From: Pholis gunnellus
Lineage: Eukaryota; Chordata; Actinopteri; Perciformes; Pholidae
Length of the DNA: 64,000 nt
Direction: 5' to 3'
Assembly (NCBI GenBank): GCA_910591455.2
Contig: OU342808.1
Span: 9,395,904 to 9,459,903 of the forward strand
Shown here: in pieces, positions 12,482-25,600 of the stretch
Layout: every line of letters starts with the position of its first letter
Numbering within the stretch: the first letter of the stretch is position 1
The notes under the pieces: generated by a model
Databases searched by the model: none
Told to the model about the DNA's origin: nothing
Seen by the model: the letters and a program-made list of their open reading frames with translations, nothing else
Position numbers and translations under genes: made by a program

Positions 12482-12551
<70 letters not shown>
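12482..12551. repeat. (TC)n microsatellite
   Basis: 70 bp of uninterrupted polypyrimidine TC repeats. As a perfect homopurine-homopyrimidine mirror repeat it could adopt triplex DNA in vitro. Confidence 0.97.
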
Positions 12552-12553
<2 letters not shown>

Positions 12554-13839
12554 ACTCTAGACCTAGTTTTGTCTTCTCGTTTTCTGACTCAACATTGAAC
12601 ATCCTCCTTCCTCCATATTACTGTCAATTTAAACAAACAAGATAGAAGTAGAGGAGTGTTTGTGCACAGAAAAAACACACAGCAATTACGTTCACCGTGC
12701 CAATTACAAGACAAGACAAAGACTTCCTGTTTGCCTGTCAATGTATTCACTATGTTCTATTGTCATGTCAGTGACAGGATTAAAAACTGAAGTATTGAAA
12801 CGCTTGCTTGATTACATTGAAGTACTTGGACATATTAGTGGTTTGATCTCCAATAGTCTCTCTGCAGTCGGTGGAGTTCAGTGTTGAAAAACACAGAGAA
12901 AATCTCCCCACAGCTCGTTACAGCTGCTTCACCTGAGGTGATTACACAGAGAATACTGAATGCTGAGTTGAATTTGGCTTCCTCGTGGAAAGATCATGCA
13001 TTCTTTACCATCGTATTCCTACCTGACCTATTTCTGGTAAAATAGTGTCACGTGATCGCCTGGTTTAGCTGTGTGTTTTCTTATTCTCTGCTCTCGCTCT
13101 GCCTCCCTTTTCCATGAAGCACTTCAGGGAGTAGACCCCAACGGTATGAACGTTTGCTTGTGTCGTCGTTTTTCGAGATTAATACGAACATTGTCCACCA
13201 CCACCACAAGGCTGCATGTTCAACTCAAAAAAGACCCGCTTCATGTGTTCATTCCTTTGAGTATGAATGCATTCAAACACAAACCCCGGTGTGTGTTTCA
13301 ATGCCCATGGTCGAATAGTTACTTGATTCGATACCGAGTGTCTCACTTGCGTTGGCTGTGAAACGGTTGGAGTGGCACCGTGAAGTGGAAGCATGTTACT
13401 TCCTGATATTTCAGTGCTGGTCTGTTAGATGAATGATATGATTTATGTGCTTAATAATCAACAAAACTGAAGATATGATTAGACATATTATAGGTGAACT
13501 CCTTTATTTTCAATGGGTAACTCTGTGACGATTCATTGAACCAAACAATTCTGCAGTTTTTAGGAAATACTGCTGAGCTCTAGTTCTCTGCAGCAAAGGC
13601 CCTGATGGGCAATGAGGTTTGTTATGAAAGACAACCGAGTCGGATGCATTTACTCGTCAAAACTTGAAATGTCTTCATCCTGATAGCAGCTTTTAAAAGG
13701 ATACGCTGCAATTTCAAAGTTAACCGACCTTTTGAACTCACTGGTTATAATGCAGCAATATTAAAAGGGGGTTCAAATTTTCATGAAGCAAAAGACAATG
13801 CAGTGGTTTTCTCTAGCTATTGGCCTTCTTGCTCAGCCC

Positions 13840-14360
13840 CTTACTGCGCCTGCTGTTTTTTATCTCTCGAACTAAAAAGGTGATCCAGATCTTCCAAACT
13901 TTTTTTGATATCCGCAAATATTAGGGCATACAGGTGGCAGGGCTTTGACGTATTAAATGAATAGAAGAGGTCCTCGAATTGAGCCTTGTGGGACACCAAA
14001 AGAGCAATAAACAAACGATGTCTCCAACTCTGATGCATTGTCTTTTCATAGTTAGATAAAACTCTGTCCATTTCATTTCACCCACAAATAATGAAAATGG
14101 AGTTACTGTATCAAATGCTATCATCAAGTCCAAAAATATAGCTCCGACAGCACTCCAACCTTCTAGGTTTAATTAGAGGTTGTTGTTTTTTAATGAAGGG
14201 GCAGTTAGCCATTTCAGTTGAATGGTTTATTCTGAAACCGAATTGCATGGGATGGTGTGAGGCTTGTCGTCAGCTTAGAAAGTCAGTTAGTTGTTCAGTT
14301 CCCACTTTCCTGCGATCTTGGAAACTATGGATAGGAAACTGATGGGTCTATAGCTCACCA
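13840..14360 (-). pseudogene. Non-LTR retrotransposon reverse transcriptase remnant (Rex1/L2/CR1-like)
   Basis: Read on the minus strand from 14360 down, broken frames give a recognisable series of RT motifs. YRPISFLSIVSKI comes first (about 14355-14315), then QFGFRINHSTEMAN (about 14250-14205). FLDLMIAFDTV follows (about 14135-14105), the block that carries the first catalytic Asp in this family, then WTEFYLTMKRQCIRVGD (about 14075-14022). GVPQGSIRGPLLF (about 13997-13955) ends the series. The YADD catalytic block that should follow is not preserved. Several frameshifts and stops make it non-functional. It is in the same orientation as grid2. Clade assignment within APE-type LINEs is uncertain. 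Confidence 0.8.
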
Positions 14361-16218
14361 CTTCACTTGGTTCTCAGGTTATCTGGCAGCACTGTTGCCA
14401 TTGTTTGCACTGTAAGCACTGTTGGCTGCAAGCCGCTAGTTCAGGCATTGCCATGACAATAGATAGCACCTTTAAAGAGGTAGATGGAGACACAAGAGAG
14501 AACAAAACTGAGTACCCAAATATATGATGAAAATGAACTGTAACTGTTGACTTATTGTAATGGTTTGGTGGAGTATAGAATCATTTTAGAAAAGGTAAGA
14601 AGCACATAGCCCACTCTGCTAGAACTGCAATACCCGATTTTGCCTCTGTAGATTGTCTTTATGAAACTTTTAAAAGTCATAATTTCTTCAAAGCCAAAAC
14701 TTGTCCCGTAGATGGCTTTGCATTATCGTACAACTCACTTGCTTGCAGCACTGTGAACAGGCCTGTTTTTACCAGAGATAGCGAGGGCCTCCATTCACAC
14801 AGAGCTAAACCACAACATCCCAGACCTCTGTTTGTCTGTTTCTTCTCTCCGTCTATCTCACCACCACAACACAAAGCGCGCACGGATATTAAATAAAATA
14901 TGTCCATGTCCGAGGCTTTTACTTCCACAGCCATGCCTTCTGCTCCGTCCACTTTGACCATTTTTTTGTTCTCCCACATACCACTTGGTCAAACTGATCC
15001 TATAAAAAATTCACAGACCGTTTACATGCACCAAATCACACCACATACATTATGCAGTGCAGCTATGGTGTAGCTCTCCAATCCCCTTCCCTTCTGCTCT
15101 TTGCTCACTTCCTTCTACTTTTCTTCCCGAGACCTCATGACTTAAAAACCCTTCAGTTTCTTTGCCCCTTACCCTCTCTTCACATCCTCATTAAAAAGCT
15201 GCTCTCGTGTTTTCACTCCTTTTCATACCATTCTGCCTCCAGTGATCCCTACCTTTCTAATGTCTTTCCTACTCTCGTCTCTTCCTAGAGCTAGAGGTGA
15301 AAAGTTTGACTCTTGATACTGCTGCATCATGAAAGGCTTCCAGCTAGGAGCTAGACCCCCCCTCTGAGCTCAATCTGCAATTCTGTTTTCTTCCTCTCGC
15401 TCACTCTGTTGGTCTCTAAATCTCTGTCTTATTACCTTCATGTTTCCATCTGTCTATGCAAGTAAATGCTGTTTATTATTTCCACACTGTGATTTGAGCA
15501 TCTTCATTTATGTTCATCCTTATCTCCACACTATCTTAACCAATTGCTCACAGGTCACAATGTGAGAGTCAATTAAAGAACAAAAGACCCCTACAGCTTT
15601 TAGGATGCCATTCAGCTCAACAGAAGGGATATTTTTATTCTATGAAACATAAAAATGAACCCAGAACCTTCACAGCAGCCACTCCTGTGGATTTCCAGTT
15701 CTAAATTATGATATTATGCAAAACAATGTCATAATTGTACTTTAGTCTCCTAACCAAACACCTTTATGGTAAAAATGATTTAATAGTAACGCAATCTGAA
15801 TCAAAAGCCTTATCCATACACATACACTTTGTACAGAACAGTAACAAAAACACTATACTAAGTATGTGGAAAACATCTAGCTTGGTTGGACATCTTGGGA
15901 TGTATAACTGTAATAGCTTAAGATAAGAAGTTGACATTACATCATTTCATCACTACAAGAAAACGACCTGCAGGGGACAAATATTTTGGACTAATGTAAC
16001 AGTGAGCTATGGCTATAGGTAAGGGCATAACTCAACACAACACTAAGCCAAAAGGAACATTAGCAAATATATATATACAGTATATACAAAAGTGGTATTG
16101 ATAGTTTTCATTAAAATTATAGGACAATGGATTTGTTGCTCTCGTCAATCATAAAAGCTTTAATGTAAAAATCTTACTGCAGCAATCATTACATTGGCCT
16201 CGTCTGACCCAGAGAGAA

Positions 16219-16244
16219 GGGGGGGGGGGGGGGGGGGGGGGGGG
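16219..16244. repeat. poly-G tract
   Basis: An uninterrupted run of about 26 G residues, able in principle to form G-quadruplex DNA. Read on the minus strand it gives an artefactual polyproline frame. Confidence 0.97.
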
Positions 16245-16458
16245 CATGTGACACATTAGATGTTTTCCCATCATCTGATGCTTGACTGTTGGGGCCCTCT
16301 TCTCAGGCTTTACAGTACACAAGTGATACAAATAAGTGCCATTCATATGCCTGTTCACATGTTTCCACATAAACATTCACACTTTGTCCTTGATGCAGAA
16401 CACATTATATAAACGTATCACCGGGGAGTCTTAAACTCACACATATGCACACACCCTG

Positions 16459-16460
<2 letters not shown>

Positions 16461-16501
<41 letters not shown>
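16461..16501. repeat. (CA)n microsatellite
   Basis: About 20 CA units. Confidence 0.97.
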
Positions 16502-16504
<3 letters not shown>

Positions 16505-19206
16505 CTAGATACCACATTGGGTCATAGGAGTCCCAGATAAACGCAAACTGTTAATCAGGCCAACCAAAATAGAGCTCATCATCTTTGGGTTGAAATGAGG
16601 TTGAGACTGAGGTTATCTTTGGCTTTCCTGTGGGCAATAACGGACAAATTAATTTGCACTGGAGAAGCATTGATGGTGTCAGCTGGTAAGAACTTGTATG
16701 TGCTGCGACTCGTAATTGCCTGATCTGTATCAAACTGACAATATTGCTCGAGCCTTTGGGCCGTTTACTGGTACACCTCGGGAAAATGGCTAAATGGCTT
16801 GAAATTGACATCTGAGCCACTAGGCCTGGAAATGAATATGTCAACAACAGCAACAAAGCAAAAAATAATGATTTGATTGCTTATCATCATACTTTATTTT
16901 ACAGTGTAGGTGTTTACTATGAATAAAAGCGTTTTGTTTTTTTGTTTGGCTAATTATCCATGTTCCACTCAAAAAAACCAACTTGTGAGAATTGGCTGCA
17001 ATGAAAAAGGAAGCTATTTGGACCACTTTTCTGTATGACAGGTGACACCTGTGGCTCATCTGGGCTAGCTGGGAGAAAAAGGAGAAAAAATGCTTAAGCA
17101 AGGAGAAGTAATGAATTTTTCTCTATGCTTTTTTCTGCAACAATAGCGTAATATGAAAAGGCAACCAAATCATTGTTTGGTTATGCCAGCAACACAGGTT
17201 TGCAGACAACTATTGCTTTGTTCCAAGATTGAAGGTGTACATTGAAAACATTGGACAGCATTTGTTTAGACAAGTTTCTAGGCATTGAATATACTGCTTC
17301 TGTGTGGCAGATAAATAGCCTTTGGTTTTTTAAATGGCCAGAAAAGGGCAGGAATGTCATGAGTGTAAGCTAAAGGCAATTCATCACCATTATGTGATGA
17401 ATAAGCTGACCACATAGTTCACATAATTACAATGGCAGGAAAACAGTAGGAAAGAAAAACATGATTTGTCACTGTACTCCAATATAGACATAAAGGGCTG
17501 ACGATAAATAATCACATTCTTACTGTAAGACCTTTTCAATGAAATACTCATTTAACCTTTGATTTGACAGCAAATCCAAACACCTTGAAACAATGACATT
17601 AAAGTGGTCTCTGAAACCACGTTCAGCCACGAACAAACACTATCAAGAAAAGAAAAAAAGGAAATGAATTATCATTTATTCATAAAAGTCTCCTCTTATT
17701 TTGTATATTCTACTCTTCCCCATGAAAGAGGCCATTACATGCATGGTATACTGTACCATCTATTTCTTTCTTACAGAATATGTACATAAAAAAGTCGAAA
17801 CATAGTGACATGAAGGGAACAATGTATTCACATTTAAGAATATAAATACAAAGTAATGTCAATTAAATTAGACCACACTGCCTGCATTCTATGAAGGTTA
17901 TATCTGCTGATCAGCAGGTTTACATTTATCTTTACTACTTCCAAAATCTAAAAACCAAACATAAAATGTTGTGACTGGTATCCTCTTGTGCTTATTTAAA
18001 ACTTACATGTAACCCTATGGACAATATCTCCAACTTCCTTTTGATTGTTTTTCTCTACTTTCTCTACTCGATCCCTTCAGATAAAGCAAACTGCTGCCTC
18101 CCAATGTACAGCTCAGACATGAAGCCTTCAGCCATGCTACAACATTTACACAACTCAAGATGTCAAAAAGACGTTACTTTTGTACAAATGTTTTGTACAG
18201 CGGTATAGCCGTTTTGTATGCACAGGAGTCAGTGCTGAAGCAGCCTGGGGTCTCCTCCTCATTTCATTTCAGAGAAGATTGGGATTGTGTGATTTACAAC
18301 ACAGCTGTACATCTTCTTTATGTGCTCTCTATAAGGAGAAATGTCGGGGAACGACGTATGTAAATGAAGGATAGGAGGTTGATGGTGAAGAATGGAGAAA
18401 CAGATAGAGGGACCAGGAGCGGGAAAGAGATAGAAGGGCAAAGGGAGGAGATGTACTTAATGGTAGGGAGGAGAGGAGTCGGCACACAAGCACCAACGCT
18501 CTCCAAAACACCCTTGGGACTTGCTCCACAACCCCTTGTGTCAAATAACACGTGTTCAAGGCTCTTAAGCTCTTTGCAGCTCTCACACTCAGACTTTCTC
18601 TCCATTTCAATCTCCTTCACTCTCCAACTCATCTTCTCTCTTACTCTGTTTTTTCCCTCTCACACCAAAGATGATTCATCCATTCAGATTACTGACCTAG
18701 ACAATCAGAGAGCAGCAGAGAGAACAAGAGAAAGGGGGGAAAAGAGAAAGAGAAAGAATTGAAGCTGGCTACCGAAGCCTACTAATCTCCCAGAGAGATG
18801 CTCGGACAACTTCCTCCACTAAGTGCTTGCCAGAGTTGAACAGGTCCTGAACTTATTAGAGGCGCATTTAAAACATATCAGAGTGATGCAGAGCCATCGA
18901 GTACAGAAAATATGTAACAACATGCATTTTAAAAGGAAACAAGGATAATGTTGCTGCTCCATTTTTGTTTTCGCTACTAGTTCATCCTTAATGCTGGCTC
19001 GATGTCTAGGTGGACGCTAATATTTTTGGGGAAATGTAATTAAGCGATGCATGACTTAGAATTTGTTTTACCTTTTCAGGGAATTCCATGCAATTGTTCT
19101 AAAATGCAGTGTGGCCAATACACAAAAGAGAATTTTATGGAAGGTCCAGGAAATACTGACAATGTCAACCCCCTCTAAGAAAAAAACATTTTGTGAACAC
19201 ATGCAT

Positions 19207-19238
19207 TGTGTGTGTGTGTGTGTGTTGTGTGTTGTGTG

Positions 19239-19315
<77 letters not shown>
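19207..19315. repeat. (GT)n microsatellite with TTG interruptions
   Basis: About 109 bp of GT with three TTGTG interruptions near its left end. The 141-residue minus-strand frame crossing it is a Thr-His artefact. Confidence 0.97.
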
Positions 19316-19316
<1 letters not shown>

Positions 19317-19799
19317 ACTTTTGTATTGGACCATACAGAGATAGTACAACAGGGGACAATATATATCCCAGTTTGACTGAGTGATAAACCTTTCAACAGG
19401 CTGCCGTGAATAATCCATTCCATTAATGTACCCTCGCTGAGCCCAACATTGGGCCTCCTCAACTATGACCAATAGAACTTCATTACTTCCCATTGTGAGA
19501 GAGCCAGGCTTCCTATAACATTACAGCAGCGTGACCTTGACATCTTGTTAGAGATAACATTAAACTTTATGGGCACTGCCTATGGTGTTTAACTATGTCT
19601 GAGATATATATGGAGTCTGCCCATATGGATATGGATGGGAAAGGGGGGGGTGGGGGGGGGAGCGGGAAGTCGTGAGATCGCAGATGGCAGTATTTGGTTT
19701 AACTGGTTCAAAAGACTGGAGACGTGTGCCGTTGTGTGAACAGAAATCCCATTTGTTTTAAAGGCTTATGATTGAAATGCTGCCATAACACCCTGTTGA

Positions 19800-20410
19800 C
19801 TCGCCCGAGATGACGGCTCTCAATATTATCTCCAATCTCCAATATTTTGGAGCGCTATTAGCCATTTAGAGCCGAGCTGCTCAATGGAAAGTTGTTAAAT
19901 TGTGCAGATAAATACAGATTTCAGATAACACATACAAGATTTAGAAGTTGCAAAGCATGCTGGGACAAATTTGTGATCTTGGCCTCTATAATTCAACCTC
20001 TTATCAACTGCATGCTCTATAGATGTACACCATAGTACATACACTGTAAACTTACTTGATGTCAGGAATTGTCACGTTTTACTGCAGCTAGTTTATTAAA
20101 ATCATCAGGCTTATGCCACATTGCGTAACATAATCTCAAGCCTCTATTATTGTCTATGCCTCAGTCTCACTCGTTCACAGCAATTATAGTGAAATGCTGG
20201 CCTGTGATTAGGGGCTTACGCCTGGTAAATTAAAATGCCAGCACTGCAAACCAGTGAGAAGACGTTTCTATCGTTAAGTTGACAGGCAGTGTTGTATTAA
20301 ATTTATTTCACAATCGGCCTGAGTTTATGAATATTAGATTTATGCACTTACAGCGAGAGGGAAACCTGATTGCCCTTTTTACAACAGCTCTGGATTCAAA
20401 CTGAAAAACC
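19800..20410. promoter_or_regulatory. Candidate conserved non-coding element
   Basis: About 600 bp free of simple repeats and of recognisable transposon sequence. It holds many homeodomain-like cores (CAATTATAG, GTAAATTAAAATG, TTATTAAAATC) and E-box-like CANNTG words in a moderately GC-mixed background. It resembles regulatory DNA by texture only, and no alignment was possible. It lies about 33 kb inside intron 1 from the grid2 first exon. Confidence 0.3.
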
Positions 20411-22566
20411 ACCTGTGGAAATGAAAGCAGGCAGGCGTGTGGGTGGTGTGCACTAAAAGCATCATCAGCTACAATATGCTTACTGAAGCAATAAAGAGTC
20501 TAATCGAACCACAATCACAAAGGGAATCGAGCTAAGCGAACACTGGAGATGCAGCATATTCCCAGGCACGCGATGAGTCAGTTCATATTTTCAGTGAGTC
20601 CGAGGGCAAAAACGCTCACAGCTTCTGTTTGTTTAAATGGAAATAGCGTTGAAGTCGCAGAGCTCTCATCAAGTGAGGCTGTGAACAAAGGTCGCAGAGC
20701 CTTGTGTTGACTCAAGAAGAGACAAAATGTCAAGAACGGACACCATTTTATTACACATGCAGCTCAGTGGCATTTCTTTTTGGGGACATCCCGTACAATT
20801 TTGTCATTATTGTATTGACTTCAGAATCTAATCCCCTCTTTATAATAATATGTGTATGGGAAGCACTGCATAATAGGATCTCCAGTATTATTCTTGTTTT
20901 GTGTATATACAGGATCCACTTCTGAGTGAGTGAGGGAGGGAGCAAGTGAGTAAGGGAGGGAGTGCTCCGTGAGAAGGAGCAAAGCAATAATTAAATAGGG
21001 AAAAAAGACAAAAAGAATAAGAAATCTGTCAGTGGGATGTGTGTGTGTGTGCATGAGAATTTGAGTCCCTTTCAGCACGGCCTCACTCAAGTCATCGCTC
21101 TTATGGACATTTGTATTCCTGAACCTGCTTCCCGCTCCATCAATGCATGGCTTACAATACACACACGCACATGGCCACGCATATACAGCCATGCAAACAC
21201 GCACACTGCCGACCCGACTTTACTCTGGACGGCAAGCCGTTCTCAAAGAGCCCCGGGTCTTATTGAATTAGTTTAAAGCAAATACAAGATTTGACATATT
21301 TGCATTTGGTGAAGCTACAACAACAAAAGAACAACATTCTCTGTATTCAAATAGGACGTGGGGACTAAGAGGAAATTGGGCAGTGACTACTCTAAATACA
21401 TTTCAAACGACAGAGGAAAGGGGACCGCTGTCTTCTTAGTATCTGAATCCCAGTCACTTCTGTTTAGACTCCCCAGCTGTGTAATCTGGGGCTGGCATAG
21501 AGAGATGGGAGATTCTCTACTGTTCAAGCATTCATCACATCCCTTTGAAGAGGAGATTTGGTGAAATGCCTCATAATTTTTTTAAATGACTTTTCTTTTT
21601 ATATGGATATGAACTCCACTTGACTTGATGGTTCTGAATACTTTTGATTGGTTAGTTCCGGACCGAAAGTTTCCTTCATATTGAAAGAAAACTCTTTCTT
21701 TAACTGAGCAATAAAACGTCCCAGTCTTTTCAGTTGTAGGATCAACCGACGTCAACATGTGCTCGGTTTTGTTCTGAAGTCTGAAACGAATACAATCTGA
21801 CTCGGATTTCCCGCTGATACAGCAATTTACCTCTTACTGCCACAGCGCAAAAGAGAAATCAAGAATTTTGCTAATTTAATGCGCAATATTATATTCTTGC
21901 CTCATTTCATACTGGAGGTAATTTTGAAGATTTGTGTTGCACTGTGACTGGATTTACAGTATAATAAAAACTACACAAAGGTACCAACGATAAACGGTCA
22001 ATGAAATACTAACTGCATAAACGCTTAAGTATTTCAGAACACCTACAGGGAAGCACTTTTTAAACAGGTTCATTACATAACAACCGAGGTGTCTGTCAGC
22101 ATACACTTGCAATGAAAGATTTAAAAGGTATTAAAGCATCCCACTGTTTCAAATGAAGATACAATTATATGTTATTAGCTTGGGGAAATCCTTGCCTTGA
22201 CTCCTCCATAGGGGACACACTGTAGCCGAGTACTCTCTACATTGTGTCTGCTTGAATACTCACTTGATACCTTTGCTTTATTGGAGTATGCGCTGACGAC
22301 AGAAAACAATTTTCAGCAAACACCTTCCACTGTGTTTATTAACCATGTTTTGTTTTTTTTTGCATTAAGCTTAATTTCTGGAGCATGTGGGAGCGTTTGT
22401 GTGTGTGTGTGAGAGTGTGTGTTCCTTGGAGATTACTGCATACACAATCATACGGTGTCATAAGTGCAAACCAATTTACTGACAATCAATACAGATTTAC
22501 TGCGCTTTGTTTCGTCGTTGTCACACCGACTCTTGAGAGAGAGCTTGAGGGCACACACGCCAACAG

Positions 22567-22568
<2 letters not shown>

Positions 22569-22600
<32 letters not shown>
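22569..22600. repeat. (CA)n microsatellite
   Basis: About 16 CA units. Confidence 0.95.
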
Positions 22601-22603
<3 letters not shown>

Positions 22604-25600
22604 TGTTTTTCCTGCTAAGTGGACAATACCACAACTCTGTTTACTCTATTGATATTTCTACATGGTAAAGTCTATAAAAAGGAGATTATAATAAACTATA
22701 ATAAACAGAGAATACAAGTGTCTTGTTTTATACTAACATTTCTAAAATTTAGGACAACAATTTAAAATGTGTAACGCCTCACTCTTTGCAGTTTGTTTTC
22801 GAGGATTTCATGGATCGTAACAAAAAGTCTATTGGTTTTTCATTTCAGAGTCCATATATTGTCGGTCAGACTCAGTAGCTAAAATTTTCTATCAGCATTT
22901 TGTGTTGGCTACGTATTTTATATTATATTATTATATTTATAGCAAAATGTTTGTACAATATAACCACAAATTCAAAGAGGGTCCCAGGTCTGTCTCTCTC
23001 GAGTGGCACTAACCATTAAGTCACATAAAGTGTTTTCAGGACTCAAGATATGAAGTCCAAATCCACAATATATATTGTATTGACTATAATGTGCTGTGGC
23101 CGATTAAAGGGTAAAGGAGGACTCATATTGCTGTTGTTAGCAGCATACAACAGTCCTGGCCAGTCTGTCTTGGTTTCATTGTGCTGCTCTGAACAACAGG
23201 AAGTAATGGCCAGAGAAAGGGCTTTTGCCCCTGCACTCCATCTTATTTGGCTCTCACTTTGGAGTGGGTATGTTGCTGGGCAGCAGTACTTATGTTTCTC
23301 TCTGTTGACTTGTATGATTAAGCTGCTACCGTACCTCCACTGACAAAACTGGCTAGGAGGATACCCATCACGTTCCTGTACAGAGGGAGGGCAGCACCTT
23401 GGTACTTACAGCCCATACCATACAAACTCTATAGGTTCTGATCTGGTCTTCTGACTGACCATTCTCTGGACCTATACTGACTGGAGTAAAGTACAATTAT
23501 TTTTTCTTTTCTCTGCCTCCCACACCACAGTCTCACAAAACCATGTGGCAAACGACGTTCTGTTAACATATAAGTTCAGGAATGTATTTTATTCCCGTGT
23601 TGGAGAGGTTTGCACTTCTTTTCTTGACTTGGTGATTGTTAGTGATGTCAAATGCAGCCCAACTTAGCATCAGACTGAAAAAAAGCTGATATTGACGTTG
23701 TGTTTTGCCGGCAGGTTACCACAGAATCATGTTGAATATAAAGCAGTGTTGATTTGATATTGTGTCAGATTTGGGATTTATATTTGAACAACACTGATTG
23801 AAATAACGTTGAACATTGATAGTGAATCAATATTACTTGGAGAGAGCAAATGGGTGTTAAATGGAAGTGTTGACACATTTGCTCAGACTCTGTTCTCTCT
23901 GATTACATGAGAGACATTTTTGTATCGTGAATAGAAAACCCACTTGTTCAAAGCCAGCTGCAACCGAGAGCTTGAGCAAAATGTAGACGATGCTACAGCC
24001 GGTCTTTCTATCTTATGAAGCAATCTATTTTTGATAAAAGGATAATGAAGTGTGATTCTAAGCAGAGATAAACAAAACATGTCCCTCTCTTCCACTAGAG
24101 ATAACCAATAGAAAGCAGATTGGATGTGTGAAGGTATGAATATCTGACCATGAGTCATATGGGAGCATCAACAGCTAGGATTACTTACATCATAAGGTAA
24201 GTGGGCGAGGCTGCAGTGTGGGTTCACAGTGTTTAGAGAGGACACATTGACTTTAGATCTGTGCCAAAAGGCAGCCTTATCCATGACCCCAACAGCGGGA
24301 CTTCCTGTAAAACGTGTTAACTGTCATAAAAAAGACCTGTGGGTCACAGCTGGGAGCTGCAAGTTCCTGCAGGCCTGTTGAATTTCAACAGATATTCACA
24401 GGAGTCATTTATAATTTAAAACGGGGCTTCAACCAAAACCAGCAATACTTTGCCTACATTGGGATATACATCTTAATATCCATTTGTTTGTGACATCCCA
24501 ATTTATCAGCATCAATTCTTATTTTCTCCAGTAAACAGACCCATAGAGGCTTCCAGTCAACCTCCAGTTTTCATGCAGTAAAAGTGGTTCTGAACAGCAG
24601 TCTATCAGAAATCCTTTATGCAAACAACAGGCAACCCAGCAGGAAACCGTTCTGAGTTCATCCCGACTTTGTCTCAATGAAAGAGTTTAAAACAAATATT
24701 TGAGTCCTTATGAGATCAGCTTGGATTTCATTTAAATAAAATCAAAGGTGTCTCTGAACTATTTAGTGCTACTCTAATCTATACTGTGTGTACTTAAATC
24801 CCTCCTTCTTTGCCAACTTAATAATAATAAGAAGAAGAAGAATAACCTCACAGTTATTTTTGTATCTAACGTAGCGTGCCGATCGAGCTGAAACCGTTAC
24901 CCCTCCTCGGAAGTACCGATGGCAGCATATCGGTCTTTAGATGGGTTTTACTCAAACTGTTCAAAGAGTATTCACTTGTATCTTTTGTATTGCTCACAGT
25001 CGACCCTTTATTGGGTTGCAAGAAGGGCCGGTCAATATAAAGAGACCACACACAAACACACAGGTGTCGGCAAACACAATCTCAGCATAGCACCGTCTAT
25101 AGCTGACTAAAGAAAGTACGTCAGCCATTATAGCCAATATCTACAGATTTCCTCACTCTTTTTACCCCTCAGGGTCATTATGGCTAAGTCGCCTCATTTC
25201 CTTTCCACTCTCTCGCTCATTCTATCCCTATCTTCCCCCTGTTCAATTGTATCCATTTCCTTGTTGTTTACTGATGTCTTTAGCTCTCTAACTCCCAGTA
25301 GTCTATCCGTTTTCTATCCATCTGTTTCTTTCACTCTGTCATCCCCCCTCATTCTCTGATCCTTGGTTTTATCTTTAGCTCATCTACGCTCTGTCTATCC
25401 TGCCTGGTTTTATCTGCATCACAATGCAGGGACCCTCACTGGAGAGTATGGCTCTCTTTCTTAGTAGTCATCTCTGTCTTATCTCTCGTTGTTTCAGGAT
25501 TTTTCATTTTCTTCTGATCTTTTTTTTTTCTTTTTTTGGGTGCTCTGTTTCAGTCTACCGTTTCATGTTCTCTGCCTGCTTTATCCTCCTGTGATTGGCC

